Of a stretch of DNA of 64,000 nucleotides, positions 48,479 through 57,875 are shown one piece after another. The DNA is from Shinella zoogloeoides. GTDB taxonomy: Bacteria; Pseudomonadota; Alphaproteobacteria; Rhizobiales; Rhizobiaceae. A program made the position numbers and the translations under genes. Under the pieces are notes generated by a model, which had not been told where the DNA came from, searched no databases, and saw only the letters and a program-made list of their open reading frames with translations. Location: NCBI RefSeq assembly GCF_030733845.1, contig NZ_CP132313.1, positions 496,001 through 560,000 on the forward strand, in the 5' to 3' direction. The first letter of the stretch is position 1, and each line of letters begins with the position of its first letter.

Positions 48479-49027
48479 ATGTCCAACTCCTCCTCTCCGC
48501 TCAGCTGGGATGGCCTCGATGGCAACGATCTGCTCAACCGCGCCATGGAGGCCCACTACGCCGACATGACAAGGGCGGTGCGGCGAAAGGGGCATCCGCT
48601 TTCCACCGCCAGGGATGTGGTTCACGACCTCTACATCAAGCTGGCAGCCCAACCCGACGTCCTGCGCAAAAAGCGCTCCATCAAGGCCTTCCTCTGCCGC
48701 TCCGCCATCAATCTGGGTATCGACCGGTTGCGGCGCGAGAACAGGGAGGCGCGGCTTTTCTCCGGCACGGAGCGGGAAGCGCTCGCCGTCGCCTGCATTG
48801 GCCCGGCGCCCGACCGGGCGCTTGAAATCGAGGCGCGCGTCGCCATCCTCCGCGAGGCCATCGCGGAGCTGCCCGAGCGTCGCCGGGTTGTGTTCATCCT
48901 GCACAGGCTGCACCATCTTTCGCCGGATGAAATTTCGATAAAACTCAAGATTTCCCGCAACATGGTAGACCGGCATCTGCGCAGAGCGTTCGCGCATTGC
49001 CTCGACCGTCTTCTTTGGATCGAGTAA
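48479..49027 (+). CDS. FecI-type ECF sigma factor
   Basis: 182 residues from ATG 48479 (the frame opens at 48368, but similarity starts after MSNSSSPLSW). Region 2: EAHYADMTRAVRRKGHPLST, ARDVVHDLYIKLAAQP, FLCRSAINLGIDRLRR. Region 4: AIAELPERRRVVFILHRLHH, LSPDEISIKLKISRNMVDRH. Short iron-type ECF sigma, activated by the FecR-like protein encoded next. Its expected targets are the STN-type receptor gene at 42009 and the ABC genes behind it. Confidence 0.9.
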   Translation: MSNSSSPLSWDGLDGNDLLNRAMEAHYADMTRAVRRKGHPLSTARDVVHDLYIKLAAQPDVLRKKRSIKAFLCRSAINLGIDRLRRENREARLFSGTEREALAVACIGPAPDRALEIEARVAILREAIAELPERRRVVFILHRLHHLSPDEISIKLKISRNMVDRHLRRAFAHCLDRLLWIE

Positions 49028-49088
49028 GAGTCCCGAACAGGCGGTGCCATTCGTCTACAAGGCAGGACCGAGGCTCCGGGAGAAGTCG

Positions 49089-50039
49089 ATGAGGGGCAAC
49101 CGTGCCAATCAAATTCAGCGAAAGCGCAACAGGGAGGCGACGGTCTGGCTTCTGCGAAACCGCGATCCCGGGCAACCGGCGGAAGACAAGGCGCATTTCG
49201 AGGATTGGCTGAACGACCCGGAAAATTGTCGCACGTACCGGGTCGCCGAGAAGCTGATGGGTGACGCCCGCGCGGCTATCGAATCCGATCCGGCGTTGCG
49301 CAACATCAGGACGGAGCCACGCAGCCGCGCAAAGCCGGTCCTCCCGTCCATTCTGGTCCTGACCTGCGCCGCGACGGCGTTTCTCGCCCTCGACGGTCCG
49401 ATGCGCCTGCAGGCCGATGCCCTGTCGGGCGTGGACGACATGCCGGTTCTCACGCTCGAGGACGGTTCCGTCGTGCAGATGAATGCCTCTTCTGCGATCG
49501 CTGTCGACTTCGATGAGAAGCGTCGCACGATCCGTCTGCTGCGTGGACAGGCTTTTTTCCAGGTTGCTTCGGCGCCCGAGAGGCCGTTTACGGTCGAAGC
49601 CGGGGATATGCGCGTGACCGCCCTCGGCACGGCATTCGATGTCCGCTATGGCGCGCTCGACACGGGGGTGACGGTCACCGAGCACACCGTTCTGCTCGAA
49701 TCGAGCAGCGCAGGCTCGCCGCCCATGCGCCTCTCCGAGGGCGAGCAGGCCACCTATGACCGTGCCAGCGGAAAGACCGATGTCCGGCCAGTGGACGGCC
49801 CCGTAGCCCTAGCCTGGCAGCGTGGCCAGCTCGCCGTGGAAAACGCGCCGCTTTCCTATGTCATCGAGGAAATCGGGCGCCATTTCTCCGGCCGGATCGT
49901 CCTTGCCGGCAGCGGGCTCGCCAATCGCCGGGTGAGCGGCACGATCACCGTCTCCGATACGGCCGCCGCCCTGTCTTTCATCCGGCAGGCACTCGACGTG
50001 AGCGTGACACGGATCGGCCCGCTGATCGTCGTCCGCTAG
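49089..50039 (+). CDS. FecR-type sigma regulator / anti-sigma protein
   Basis: 316 residues from ATG 49089, with GGGAGAAG upstream. Cytoplasmic DUF4880-like N-terminus (ATVWLLRNRDPGQPAEDKAH, FEDWLNDPENCRTYRVAEKL), one membrane helix at about 81-98 (LPSILVLTCAATAFLALD), the FecR domain (LTLEDGSVVQMNASSAIAVDF, RLLRGQAFFQVA, VTALGTAFDVRY) and a C-terminal STN-like domain (LSYVIEEIGRHFSGRIVLAG). It relays the receptor signal across the inner membrane to the sigma factor 61 bp upstream. Confidence 0.93.
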   Translation: MRGNRANQIQRKRNREATVWLLRNRDPGQPAEDKAHFEDWLNDPENCRTYRVAEKLMGDARAAIESDPALRNIRTEPRSRAKPVLPSILVLTCAATAFLALDGPMRLQADALSGVDDMPVLTLEDGSVVQMNASSAIAVDFDEKRRTIRLLRGQAFFQVASAPERPFTVEAGDMRVTALGTAFDVRYGALDTGVTVTEHTVLLESSSAGSPPMRLSEGEQATYDRASGKTDVRPVDGPVALAWQRGQLAVENAPLSYVIEEIGRHFSGRIVLAGSGLANRRVSGTITVSDTAAALSFIRQALDVSVTRIGPLIVVR

Positions 50040-50097
50040 CGCCGACCAAGGTACCCGACCCTTTCGACAGACAGCAATCGATGACAGGAGCAATGGC

Positions 50098-50394
50098 ATG
50101 ATCGAAACGACCGCCGTGGTGAAAACCGAATTTGCCGCCAAGTATCTGGTGCAGATGTGCAAGCACTTCGCCCACAAGGTGGATGTCGAATACACCGATA
50201 CCCACGGCGAGTGCCGCTTTGACGGCGGCATCGCAATCTTCGATGCAGATGCGGAGGGCCTGCATCTGTTCGTGAAGGCACCGACCGAGGAGACCGTCAC
50301 CTGGGCCCAGTCGGCCATCGAAACCCATCTGGTGCGCTTTGCTTTTCGGGAGAACCTCGAAAGCCTCGCCTGGCAGCGCTCGCATATCGCCTAG
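50098..50394 (+). CDS. Stand-alone DUF2218 protein
   Basis: 98 residues. The DUF2218 fold is recognised by AAKYLVQMCKHFAHKVDVEY, ECRFDGGIAIFDADAEGLHL and the C-terminal VTWAQSAIETHLVRFAFREN. A related domain forms the first 95 residues of the siderophore-reductase fusion at 57872-58924. DUF2218 proteins cluster with siderophore uptake genes; the function is not known to me. It lies 58 bp after the fecR-like gene, on the same strand. 50395-50597 has no gene. Confidence 0.9.
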   Translation: MIETTAVVKTEFAAKYLVQMCKHFAHKVDVEYTDTHGECRFDGGIAIFDADAEGLHLFVKAPTEETVTWAQSAIETHLVRFAFRENLESLAWQRSHIA

Positions 50395-50597
50395 CCTATG
50401 CGTTCGCCAGTTTGAAAACCTTGCCATCGCGACGCGGTTTTGGACGTGCCGAGATGGAGCCCGCGATATCCGCTAGTTGGCGAATCCCCTTGGACTCTGT
50501 TGCCGCCCCACTAAAAAGATGATAAACGCCGTCAACTTATTTGTGCTCACGTGGCTGGACGGGCTGCCAGATTTCATGACGGAAGAAGTGGTCTAAA

Positions 50598-51497
50598 ATG
50601 GGCTTTTGGCATTCCATGTCATGGAAAACCGAAGGCATTCGGGTCACGGCGCCGGTCCAGTGGCGGCAATATGACGGGTTGGTCAGCGTTCTCTGGGAGG
50701 CGGAAAGCCAGGCGGGCGCCAGCGGCTATTATCTAGCCGACGATCCTCGCATCATGTTTTTCTTCAACGATGTCTCGTCGCATGTCCGCATTTCGAACGA
50801 GGACAACGATTTCGCGCGCAGTTCCCGCCCCATGGCGCGGGCCGTCTACGTTCCCGCCGGCGTCCCGCTGTGGACCGGCAGCCGGAAGACGCACAGCTTC
50901 AGCCATCTCAACCTGCATCTCCACAGGGATCGGGTGCTGCGCTACCTGACGCCATCCGTTGGAACGTCTGCGGCGCAGACGGCTTTGCGCCGTCCGGTGG
51001 AATTGCAGGACGCCGCGGCGATCGATGCATTGGCGAAGCTGTTGGCGGATGAGATCAAAAGTCCCTCACGGCATGCGGTCTATGCGGAGAGCCTTATCGG
51101 CAGCATCGTCGCGGGGCTGCTGGATATTCCGGCGGAAAGCGAAGAACGGGCCGGCGGCAGGCTGACGCAGGGGCAGATGAACAAGCTTCTCTCCCATGTC
51201 GAGGAACTGGGCGATTATCGCATGTCCGTCGCCGACATGGCGGCGGTGGTCGGGCTGTCCGAGAGCTGGTTTGCCAGCGTCTTCAAGCAGACGACGGGAC
51301 ACACGCCCTTGCAATGGCAGCTTGGAAAGCGGGTCGAACGCTCGAAGCAACTGCTTTGCGAGAGCAGCCTGCCGGTTGCCAGCATCGCCGCGCAGCTCGG
51401 TTTTTCCGATCAGGCGCATCTGACGAAGGTTTTCCGCCAGATCGTCGGGGAAACACCGGCCGCCTGGAGGCGGATGCAGCAGTTGCGGCGACTGTGA
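50598..51497 (+). CDS. AraC-family regulator of the siderophore region
   Basis: 299 residues. N-terminal ligand domain of about 170 residues with no named match; C-terminal AraC domain with two helix-turn-helices (YRMSVADMAAVVGLSESWFA, then SSLPVASIAAQLGFSDQAHL and FRQIVGETPAAWRR). The layout recalls siderophore-responsive activators such as PchR, YbtA and AlcR. It is convergent with the second TonB receptor and likely controls it. Inference from context only. Confidence 0.88.
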   Translation: MGFWHSMSWKTEGIRVTAPVQWRQYDGLVSVLWEAESQAGASGYYLADDPRIMFFFNDVSSHVRISNEDNDFARSSRPMARAVYVPAGVPLWTGSRKTHSFSHLNLHLHRDRVLRYLTPSVGTSAAQTALRRPVELQDAAAIDALAKLLADEIKSPSRHAVYAESLIGSIVAGLLDIPAESEERAGGRLTQGQMNKLLSHVEELGDYRMSVADMAAVVGLSESWFASVFKQTTGHTPLQWQLGKRVERSKQLLCESSLPVASIAAQLGFSDQAHLTKVFRQIVGETPAAWRRMQQLRRL

Positions 51498-51500
51498 AAT

Positions 51501-51534
51501 CCCGCCCGTCGAGGCAACGGGCGGGACGGGTTTT
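51501..51534. terminator. Bidirectional terminator between AraC and TonB receptor genes
   Basis: CCCGCCCGT (51501-51509) and ACGGGCGGG (51517-51525), 9-bp perfect stem, 7-nt loop, followed by ACGGGTTTTCC on the plus strand. It begins 3 bp after the AraC stop and ends just beside the minus-strand receptor stop at 51537. Confidence 0.75.
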
Positions 51535-51536
51535 CC

Positions 51537-53681
51537 TTACCAGGTCTGGCGCAGCGTCGCGAGGATGGAGCGGCCAGGATTGTAATAGACGGCGCCGAAA
51601 TCCTTGCTGGCGACGTGCTTCTCATCGAACACATTGTTGACGTTCAGCTGGAACGTCGTGTTTTCCTGCACCTTGTAGGTAAAGGCGGCATCGAACACGA
51701 CGGCGCTGTCCGACGACTTGGTGTTTTCGATATTGGTGTAATACGCATCCGAATAGCGCGCACCGAGTCCGAACGTCATGTCGCCGCGCCCGCCTTCACC
51801 CTCCAGCGTATACGTGCCCCAGATCGAGGCCATGTTTTCAGGCACGCGCATCAGGCGGTGGCCGTTGTTGGCGCCGCCCGGCTCGACGATCTTCGAGTCG
51901 ATATAGCTGTAGGCGGCAATGATGTTGATATTGTTCGTCAACTCCGCCTTGGCCTCGAGTTCGAAACCCCGGTGCCTGACCTTCTCGACGGTTTGCGGAA
52001 TATAGGTCACCTGATCGAAGACCGTGATATTGCTCTTCGTCAGGTCGTAGACGGAGGCGGTGAACAAGGCCGGGAAGGCGTCCGGCTGATATTTGATGCC
52101 GATCTCATACTGCTGGCCGGTTGTCGGCTCGGCACCGATGGCCGGCGGCGCGACGGACTCGGCGTAGCTGATATACGGCGCCAGTTCCTCGGTGATCTTG
52201 TAGCTTACGCCGAATTTCTTCGTGAACTCGCTGTGCTCTCCAGCCTTCGTCGCACCACTCAGCAGATCCGTCTCGCTCAGGTCGAGCCAGTCGTTGCGCA
52301 ATCCGGCGCTCACGGTCAGTCTGTCGAAGAAGGTCAGGTCCTGCTGCAGATAGATCGCGGTCGTCTGCTGGTCGTTGTTCACGCTGGCATAGGGCGGTAT
52401 CGAGCCCGGGCCACCGGAATAGATCGGGTTTTCCCAGTTGATCGACGGCGCCGATGTATAGAAGCTGTCGCTGTAAGCCTCGTATTCGTTGTAGGTGGCA
52501 CCGAAGAGCGTGCGGCTCTCCACGTCGTTGAAACTCGCGTCGTACATCAGATGCGCGTCGATGACGAACTGTTCGGTCGATTTCTCGTTGCCGAAGAAAT
52601 AGCGGCCGGCAAATGTCGAGCCGTCGGTCGGCGTGCTGCCGATATAGGCACTGCCGAATCCGTCGTTCAGATTGCTGTAGCGGGCATTGGAGCTGAAGCT
52701 CAGGCCGTTGCCGAAGTCGTGGTCGAACAGGACGCTATAACTGTTGCGGTTCGTCTCGCTGAAATAATAGTCCGGCTCGCCGAAGAACGCGTCGCGGTCG
52801 AAATCCGTGCCGAGCGGGTGGCCGCCGCTGCCGGGAACGCCGTCCTTGTCGAGATGATCGAACACGAAGGTCAGGCTGGTGGCATCCGTCGGACGCCAGG
52901 TCAGGCCGCCCATGATGAAGTTTTCGTCATCCTGGGAGTAGTCATATTCCGCGTCGGCTCGCTGGAACTTCCCCGTCAGACGATAGGACAGCGTGTCGTC
53001 CCCGGTGAGGTTGTCGCCGAAATCAAAGCCCAGCTCCTTGTGCGCGAAGGAGCCGCCGGTGCCATAGACCTCGCCGAAGCGCTCGTTCTTGGGCGTCTTG
53101 GTCACATAGTTTACCGAACCGCCCGGCTCCGCCGCGCCAAAGCTCGAGGAGCTCGCGCCCTTCAAGACCTCGATGCGCTCGTAGGCATAGGGTTCTTCCC
53201 GGACCCCGGCGAAGGTCCGGCCGATAGTGAGGCCATCGCGGTAGGTATAGGGGGTAAAGCCGCGAATGTCGAAATAGTCAAAACGGTCGTCCGAACCGTA
53301 GAAGTCGGTTACGACACCGGCCGTGTATTGCACGACCTGCTCGACGGTATCGGCACCACGTTCCTGGATTTCCTTCGAGGTGATGACGGAGACCGCGGCG
53401 GGCGCGACGAGGATATCGGTCGGCATCTTGCCGGCGCCGGTCGTCTGGGTCGCGACGATCGATTTCGAATCGTTTTGCGTGTTGAGCACGGTTCCGCCGG
53501 ATTTCTCGACCACGACCGTTTCCAGCGTGGTTGTCCCACCTTCCGTCGTGCCGGCATCCTGCGCGAGCGACAGGGCGGGGGTCAGGGCGACAAGCGCCGT
53601 GCAACCGAGAAGACGTGCGTTTCGGAAGCGGATCGGCGTGCGCGTTGCGCGACGTGCTTTGTGATCGATATCCATGTTCAT
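51537..53681 (-). CDS. TonB-dependent siderophore receptor (FhuA-like, system 2)
   Basis: 714 residues. Signal peptide ending ALSLAQ; TonB-box-like TTLETVVVEK at about 51-60; plug domain (TDILVAPAAVSVITSKEI, DYFDIRGFTPYTYRDGL, ERIEVLKGASSSSFG, EPGGSVNYVTKTP); 22-strand-type barrel ending with the expected aromatic residue (LATLRQTW). No STN domain, so it does not signal. The FhuA/FoxA-like plug suggests a hydroxamate or similar ferric siderophore. Divergent from the system-2 ABC operon across 273 bp with an AT-rich stretch at 53795-53835. Confidence 0.93.
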   Translation of the reverse strand: MNMDIDHKARRATRTPIRFRNARLLGCTALVALTPALSLAQDAGTTEGGTTTLETVVVEKSGGTVLNTQNDSKSIVATQTTGAGKMPTDILVAPAAVSVITSKEIQERGADTVEQVVQYTAGVVTDFYGSDDRFDYFDIRGFTPYTYRDGLTIGRTFAGVREEPYAYERIEVLKGASSSSFGAAEPGGSVNYVTKTPKNERFGEVYGTGGSFAHKELGFDFGDNLTGDDTLSYRLTGKFQRADAEYDYSQDDENFIMGGLTWRPTDATSLTFVFDHLDKDGVPGSGGHPLGTDFDRDAFFGEPDYYFSETNRNSYSVLFDHDFGNGLSFSSNARYSNLNDGFGSAYIGSTPTDGSTFAGRYFFGNEKSTEQFVIDAHLMYDASFNDVESRTLFGATYNEYEAYSDSFYTSAPSINWENPIYSGGPGSIPPYASVNNDQQTTAIYLQQDLTFFDRLTVSAGLRNDWLDLSETDLLSGATKAGEHSEFTKKFGVSYKITEELAPYISYAESVAPPAIGAEPTTGQQYEIGIKYQPDAFPALFTASVYDLTKSNITVFDQVTYIPQTVEKVRHRGFELEAKAELTNNINIIAAYSYIDSKIVEPGGANNGHRLMRVPENMASIWGTYTLEGEGGRGDMTFGLGARYSDAYYTNIENTKSSDSAVVFDAAFTYKVQENTTFQLNVNNVFDEKHVASKDFGAVYYNPGRSILATLRQTW

Positions 53682-53954
53682 GTTCCAACTACGTAGCTGC
53701 TGATGCGGTCGGTCTCAGGCATCCGGCCGGTCAAGGCGAGGGCGCCCCGTCCGCTCCGGTCCCCTGCCTGAAGGCCTTGCCCCGATGATCGGCTATTAAC
53801 TGGAGAATATTTGTCTAGTATTGTATATTTCCCCGGTTTTGTACGATCCGCCGGAAATCTCCACGCACTTTCTCCATATAGGCCGCTTCGCCGTTGACGT
53901 CGCGGAGTTAAGCTGAGATTTGGGGTCAACTTATAGCGTTGAATGGAGTGGATG

Positions 53955-54950
53955 ATGAAGCGGTTTCGTTTTGCCGGATTGGCAGTGATGATCTTCGTTT
54001 TCATCTGCGTGGCCAAAAACGCGTTTGCCGCCGAGGGCGCTTCCTATCCCATCAGCATCGAACATGCCTTCGGCACCACCGTCATCGAGAAGAAGCCGGA
54101 GCGGGTGGCGACGGTCGCCTGGGCAAACCATGAGGTGCCGCTGGCGCTCGGCATCGTGCCCGTCGGCATGGCGCGCGCCAATTTCGGCGACGACGACGGC
54201 GACGGCGTTCTGCCATGGGTCGCGGCACGTCTGGACGAACTCAAGGCCGAAACGCCTGACCTGTTCGACGAGGGCGACGGGATCGATTTCGAAGCGGTCG
54301 CCGCCACGCGTCCGGACGTCATCCTTGCCGCCTATTCCGGCCTCACGCAGGCGGATTACGATACGTTAAGCGCGATCGCGCCTGTTATCGCCTATCCGCA
54401 GGCCCCCTGGTCGACGGACTGGCGCGAGACGATCCGGCTGGATAGTGCCGGCATCGGAATGGCCGCGGAAGGTGAGGCGCTGATCGCCGGCATCGAAGCC
54501 GACATTGCCGCCGCGCTCGCCGGATATCCCGAACTCAAGGGCAAATCGGCGATGTTCATCACGCATCTGAGTTCCTGGGATCTCAGCACCGTCAATTTCT
54601 ACACGACCAATGATACCAGGGTGCGGTTCTTTGCCGACCTCGGCCTCAAATCGCCGAAAAGCGTGGTTGAAGCCTCGCAACCTGGAAAGTTCTCCGGTTC
54701 GGTCAGCGCGGAAGAGATCGACGCCTTCGACGATGTCGATATTCTCGTCACCTATGGCGACGGCAAGCTTCTTGATGCTCTGAAAGCCAACGCGTTGATG
54801 TTGCATATGCCGGCCGTTGCGGAGGAATCGATCGTGATGCTCGGCAACAGTGCGGTCGGCACCGGCGCCAATCCGACGCCACTCTCGATCCGCTGGGTCC
54901 TGAAAGACTATATGAAGCTGCTGAGCGAGGCGGCCAAGAAGTCCAAATGA
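53955..54950 (+). CDS. Iron-siderophore ABC transporter substrate-binding protein (system 2)
   Basis: 331 residues from ATG 53955, 6 bp after a GGAG; ATG 53943 and 53952 are in frame. Signal peptide MKRFRFAGLAVMIFVFICVA, cleaved near NAFAAEG. FepB/FhuD-like fold: ISIEHAFGTTVIEKKPERVA, GIDFEAVAATRPDVILAAYS, SAIAPVIAYPQAPWSTDW. First gene of the five-gene system-2 operon; its stop overlaps the permease start by 4 bp. Confidence 0.92.
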   Translation: MKRFRFAGLAVMIFVFICVAKNAFAAEGASYPISIEHAFGTTVIEKKPERVATVAWANHEVPLALGIVPVGMARANFGDDDGDGVLPWVAARLDELKAETPDLFDEGDGIDFEAVAATRPDVILAAYSGLTQADYDTLSAIAPVIAYPQAPWSTDWRETIRLDSAGIGMAAEGEALIAGIEADIAAALAGYPELKGKSAMFITHLSSWDLSTVNFYTTNDTRVRFFADLGLKSPKSVVEASQPGKFSGSVSAEEIDAFDDVDILVTYGDGKLLDALKANALMLHMPAVAEESIVMLGNSAVGTGANPTPLSIRWVLKDYMKLLSEAAKKSK

Positions 54951-55993
54951 ACACCGGCACGCTCAGCACATCGAACCCGCGCTGGTCGGCCGCATCCGGT
55001 TCCAACCGGACCAGAAGCCTTTGGTTTGCAGGACTTGTCGGCCTTCTGACGATGTTCGTGTTCCTCTCGGTCACGATCGGGACACGCGATGTCGCCTGGG
55101 CCGATGTCGTGGCCGCGATCGGCGGCGCGCAGGACAATATCGGCCGGGCGGCTGTCGCCCTGCGTATTCCCCGGACCTTGCTGGCCCTCATTGCCGGCGC
55201 CGCGCTGGGCCTGGCAGGGGCCATCATGCAGGGCGTGACCCGCAACCCCCTGGCCGATCCCGGTATTCTCGGCGTCAATATGGGTGCATCGCTTGCCGTC
55301 GTCGTAGGAGTCGCCTGGTTCGGCATGTCGTCCGCCTACGCTTATATCTGGGTGGCGATCGCCGGCGCCGGCTGTGCCGCGATCTTCGTCTATGCCATCG
55401 GCTCGCTGGGGCGAGGCGGCGCGACGCCGCTCAAACTGGCCCTTGCCGGGGCCGCGACCTCGGTCGCCCTTGCCTCTCTGGTCATTGCGGTCGTGCTCCC
55501 GCGCGGCGATATCGCGGGCGGCATTCAATCCTGGCAGATCGGTGGTGTCGGCGGCGCGACCTACGACCGCATAGTGCCGGTCTTGCCCTTTCTGCTCGCC
55601 GGCTTCACCATCAGTCTCTTGTCGGCGAGGAAGCTGAATTCTCTTGCGCTCGGGGACGAGCTGGCTGCCGGGCTGGGTGAAAACGTGGTGGTTGCACGGG
55701 CGGTGGCGTCTCTCGGCGCTATCCTGCTTTGCGGCGGAACGACGGCGGTGTGCGGGCCGATCGGCTTTCTCGGTCTCGTTGTGCCGCATGTCTGCCGGCT
55801 GCTGGTCGGGGTCGATCACCGCTGGCTGCTGCCGTTTTCGGCGCTTGGCGGCGCATGCCTGCTGCTGGCAGCCGATGTCCTGGGACGCATCGTCGCCCGT
55901 CCCGCCGAGATCGATGTCGGGATCGTCACCGCCCTGGTCGGCGCGCCGTTTTTCATCTGGATCGTCAGGCGGCAGCGGGTGAGGGACCTGTGA
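54947..55993 (+). CDS. FecCD-family siderophore ABC permease (system 2, first)
   Basis: 348 residues. FecCD landmarks LRIPRTLLALIAGAALGLAG, IMQGVTRNPLADPGILGVNM, GPIGFLGLVVPHVCRLLVGV, with about nine membrane helices. Stop TGA overlaps the next start (TGATG), a coupled arrangement. Confidence 0.93.
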   Translation: MNTGTLSTSNPRWSAASGSNRTRSLWFAGLVGLLTMFVFLSVTIGTRDVAWADVVAAIGGAQDNIGRAAVALRIPRTLLALIAGAALGLAGAIMQGVTRNPLADPGILGVNMGASLAVVVGVAWFGMSSAYAYIWVAIAGAGCAAIFVYAIGSLGRGGATPLKLALAGAATSVALASLVIAVVLPRGDIAGGIQSWQIGGVGGATYDRIVPVLPFLLAGFTISLLSARKLNSLALGDELAAGLGENVVVARAVASLGAILLCGGTTAVCGPIGFLGLVVPHVCRLLVGVDHRWLLPFSALGGACLLLAADVLGRIVARPAEIDVGIVTALVGAPFFIWIVRRQRVRDL

Positions 55994-57030
55994 TGAACGA
56001 GGCCGCCACCATCGACGTCGTCATCGCAAGCCGCCGGGGACGTGCCCGCCGATATGCTGCCGTGTTGGCGGTGCTGCTCGCCCTCGTGGTGGCGGTCTTC
56101 GCTATCACCTTGTCGATCGGGAAAACGATCACGCCGCCGGGGGACGTCTTGCGGGTGCTGTTTGGCGAGCCGGTTCCGGGGGCCGATTTCAGCGTGGGGC
56201 AGCTCCGGCTGCCGCGGGCCGTCCTGTCGATTCTCGCCGGACTGTGCTTCGGGATGGGCGGCGTCGCCTTCCAGGTCATGTTGCGCAATCCGCTCGCCAG
56301 CCCCGATATTATCGGCATCACCTCCGGGGCCGGGGCAGCGGCGGTCTTCGCCATCGTCGTCCTGTCCATGAGCGGGCCCATGGTTTCGGTCTTCGCCATT
56401 GCGGCGGGGCTTGGCATCGCGATGCTCGTCTACGGTCTTTCGTTCCGCAACGGTGTCGCCGGTACGCGGCTTATCCTGGTCGGTATCGGCGTATCGGCCA
56501 TGTTGCAGAGCGTCATCGCCTATATCCTGCAATCCGCACCTGCCTGGAGCCTGCAGGAGGCCATGCGCTGGCTGACGGGAAGCGTCAACGGTGCACAGCT
56601 CGACCAGGCCCTGCCGCTCCTGCTCGCGCTCCTGTTCTTCGGCGGTCTCCTTTTGAGCCGCAGCCGCGATCTGGATGCCCTGCGCCTGGGAGACGACATG
56701 GCGGCAGCGCTCGGCACCCGAGTGTCGCGAACCCGGATGCTGGTGATCGTCGCAGCCGTCGGCCTTATCGCGTCGGCCACGGCCGCAACGGGGCCGATCG
56801 CCTTTGTCGCTTTCCTGTCCGGGCCGATCGCCGGCCGCATCGTTCGAAACGACGGATCGCTGCTGATTCCCTCCGCGCTGACGGGTGCGACCCTCGTTCT
56901 TGCGGCCGATTACATCGGGCAGCACCTCCTGCCAGGACGATACCCGGTCGGTGTCGTGACCGGCGCCTTGGGAGCCCCCTACCTGATTTACCTGATCATT
57001 CGCGCCAACCGGATCGGAGGCACGCTGTGA
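55993..57030 (+). CDS. FecCD-family siderophore ABC permease (system 2, second)
   Basis: 345 residues from ATG 55993. Cytoplasmic Arg-rich start (ASRRGRARRYAAVLAVLL), then LRLPRAVLSILAGLCFGMGG, MLRNPLASPDIIGITSGAGA and GPIAFVAFLSGPIAGRIVRN, where the usual GFVGLVAPHIAR coupling motif is altered to AFVAFLSGPIAGR; this variant is known in FepG-like permeases. Overlaps the ATPase start. Confidence 0.93.
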   Translation: MNEAATIDVVIASRRGRARRYAAVLAVLLALVVAVFAITLSIGKTITPPGDVLRVLFGEPVPGADFSVGQLRLPRAVLSILAGLCFGMGGVAFQVMLRNPLASPDIIGITSGAGAAAVFAIVVLSMSGPMVSVFAIAAGLGIAMLVYGLSFRNGVAGTRLILVGIGVSAMLQSVIAYILQSAPAWSLQEAMRWLTGSVNGAQLDQALPLLLALLFFGGLLLSRSRDLDALRLGDDMAAALGTRVSRTRMLVIVAAVGLIASATAATGPIAFVAFLSGPIAGRIVRNDGSLLIPSALTGATLVLAADYIGQHLLPGRYPVGVVTGALGAPYLIYLIIRANRIGGTL

Positions 57031-57875
57031 CCGATCATCTGCTCGTCGCCAGCGGCCTGTCGGCCGGCTACGACAAAACCGAAATTCTTCACGGGCTCGA
57101 CCTCACGGTCCCATCCGGCAAGATCACCGTGATCGTCGGCGCAAATGCCTGCGGCAAGTCCACCTTCCTTCGGACGATATCCCGGCTGATCGCCCCGTCG
57201 GGCGGACAGGTCCTGCTGGATGGAAAATCCATCCACCGCATGCCCTCACGCGCTCTCGCACGCACATTGGGCCTCTTGCCGCAATCGCCGATCACCCCCG
57301 AAGGCATCACGGTCGCGGATCTGGTCAGTCGAGGGCGGCATCCGCACCAAGGCCTGTTTTCCCGCTGGACGCGGCAGGATGACGAGGCGGTCGATAGCGC
57401 GCTGGCGGCCACCAAGACTTTCGATCTTGCAGAACGGCCGGTCGATGAACTCTCCGGTGGCCAGCGTCAGCGCGTCTGGATCGCCATGGCGCTCGCGCAG
57501 CAGACGGATATCCTGCTGCTCGACGAGCCGACAACCTTTCTCGACATCAACCATCAGATCGAGGTGCTCGATCTGCTGACCGACTTGAACCGCACGCGCG
57601 GGACGACCGTGGTCATGGTTCTGCACGATCTCAATCTCGCGGCGCGCTATGCCGATCATCTCGTCGCCCTCGCATCCGGCCGCGTGCACATTTCCGGCAC
57701 GCCGCACGAGGTGCTGACGGAAGAGACCGTACGGCACGTTTTCGGGCTGGAAAGCCGCGTCATCACGGATCCCATATCCGGCCGGCCCATCATGCTGCCG
57801 ATCGGCCGGCACCGGATGGCGGGAGCCACCGATGATGAGACAGGCCGCCCACCACCACAGGAGAAACGCGCATGA
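57027..57875 (+). CDS. Iron-siderophore ABC transporter ATP-binding protein (system 2)
   Basis: 282 residues with a GTG start at 57027 inside the permease stop region, preceded by GGATCGGAGG. Walker A GANACGKSTFL (Cys replaces the usual Gly), signature LSGGQRQRVWIAMALAQ, Walker B ILLLDEPTTFLDINHQ, switch His in VLHDLNLAARYADH. FepC-like. Its stop overlaps the next start by 4 bp. Confidence 0.94.
   Translation: MTDHLLVASGLSAGYDKTEILHGLDLTVPSGKITVIVGANACGKSTFLRTISRLIAPSGGQVLLDGKSIHRMPSRALARTLGLLPQSPITPEGITVADLVSRGRHPHQGLFSRWTRQDDEAVDSALAATKTFDLAERPVDELSGGQRQRVWIAMALAQQTDILLLDEPTTFLDINHQIEVLDLLTDLNRTRGTTVVMVLHDLNLAARYADHLVALASGRVHISGTPHEVLTEETVRHVFGLESRVITDPISGRPIMLPIGRHRMAGATDDETGRPPPQEKRA

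Noticed and set aside
51615..53696. 693-residue plus-strand frame opposite the second TonB receptor
   Set aside because: The receptor on the minus strand has clear plug and barrel motifs; the opposite frame has none.
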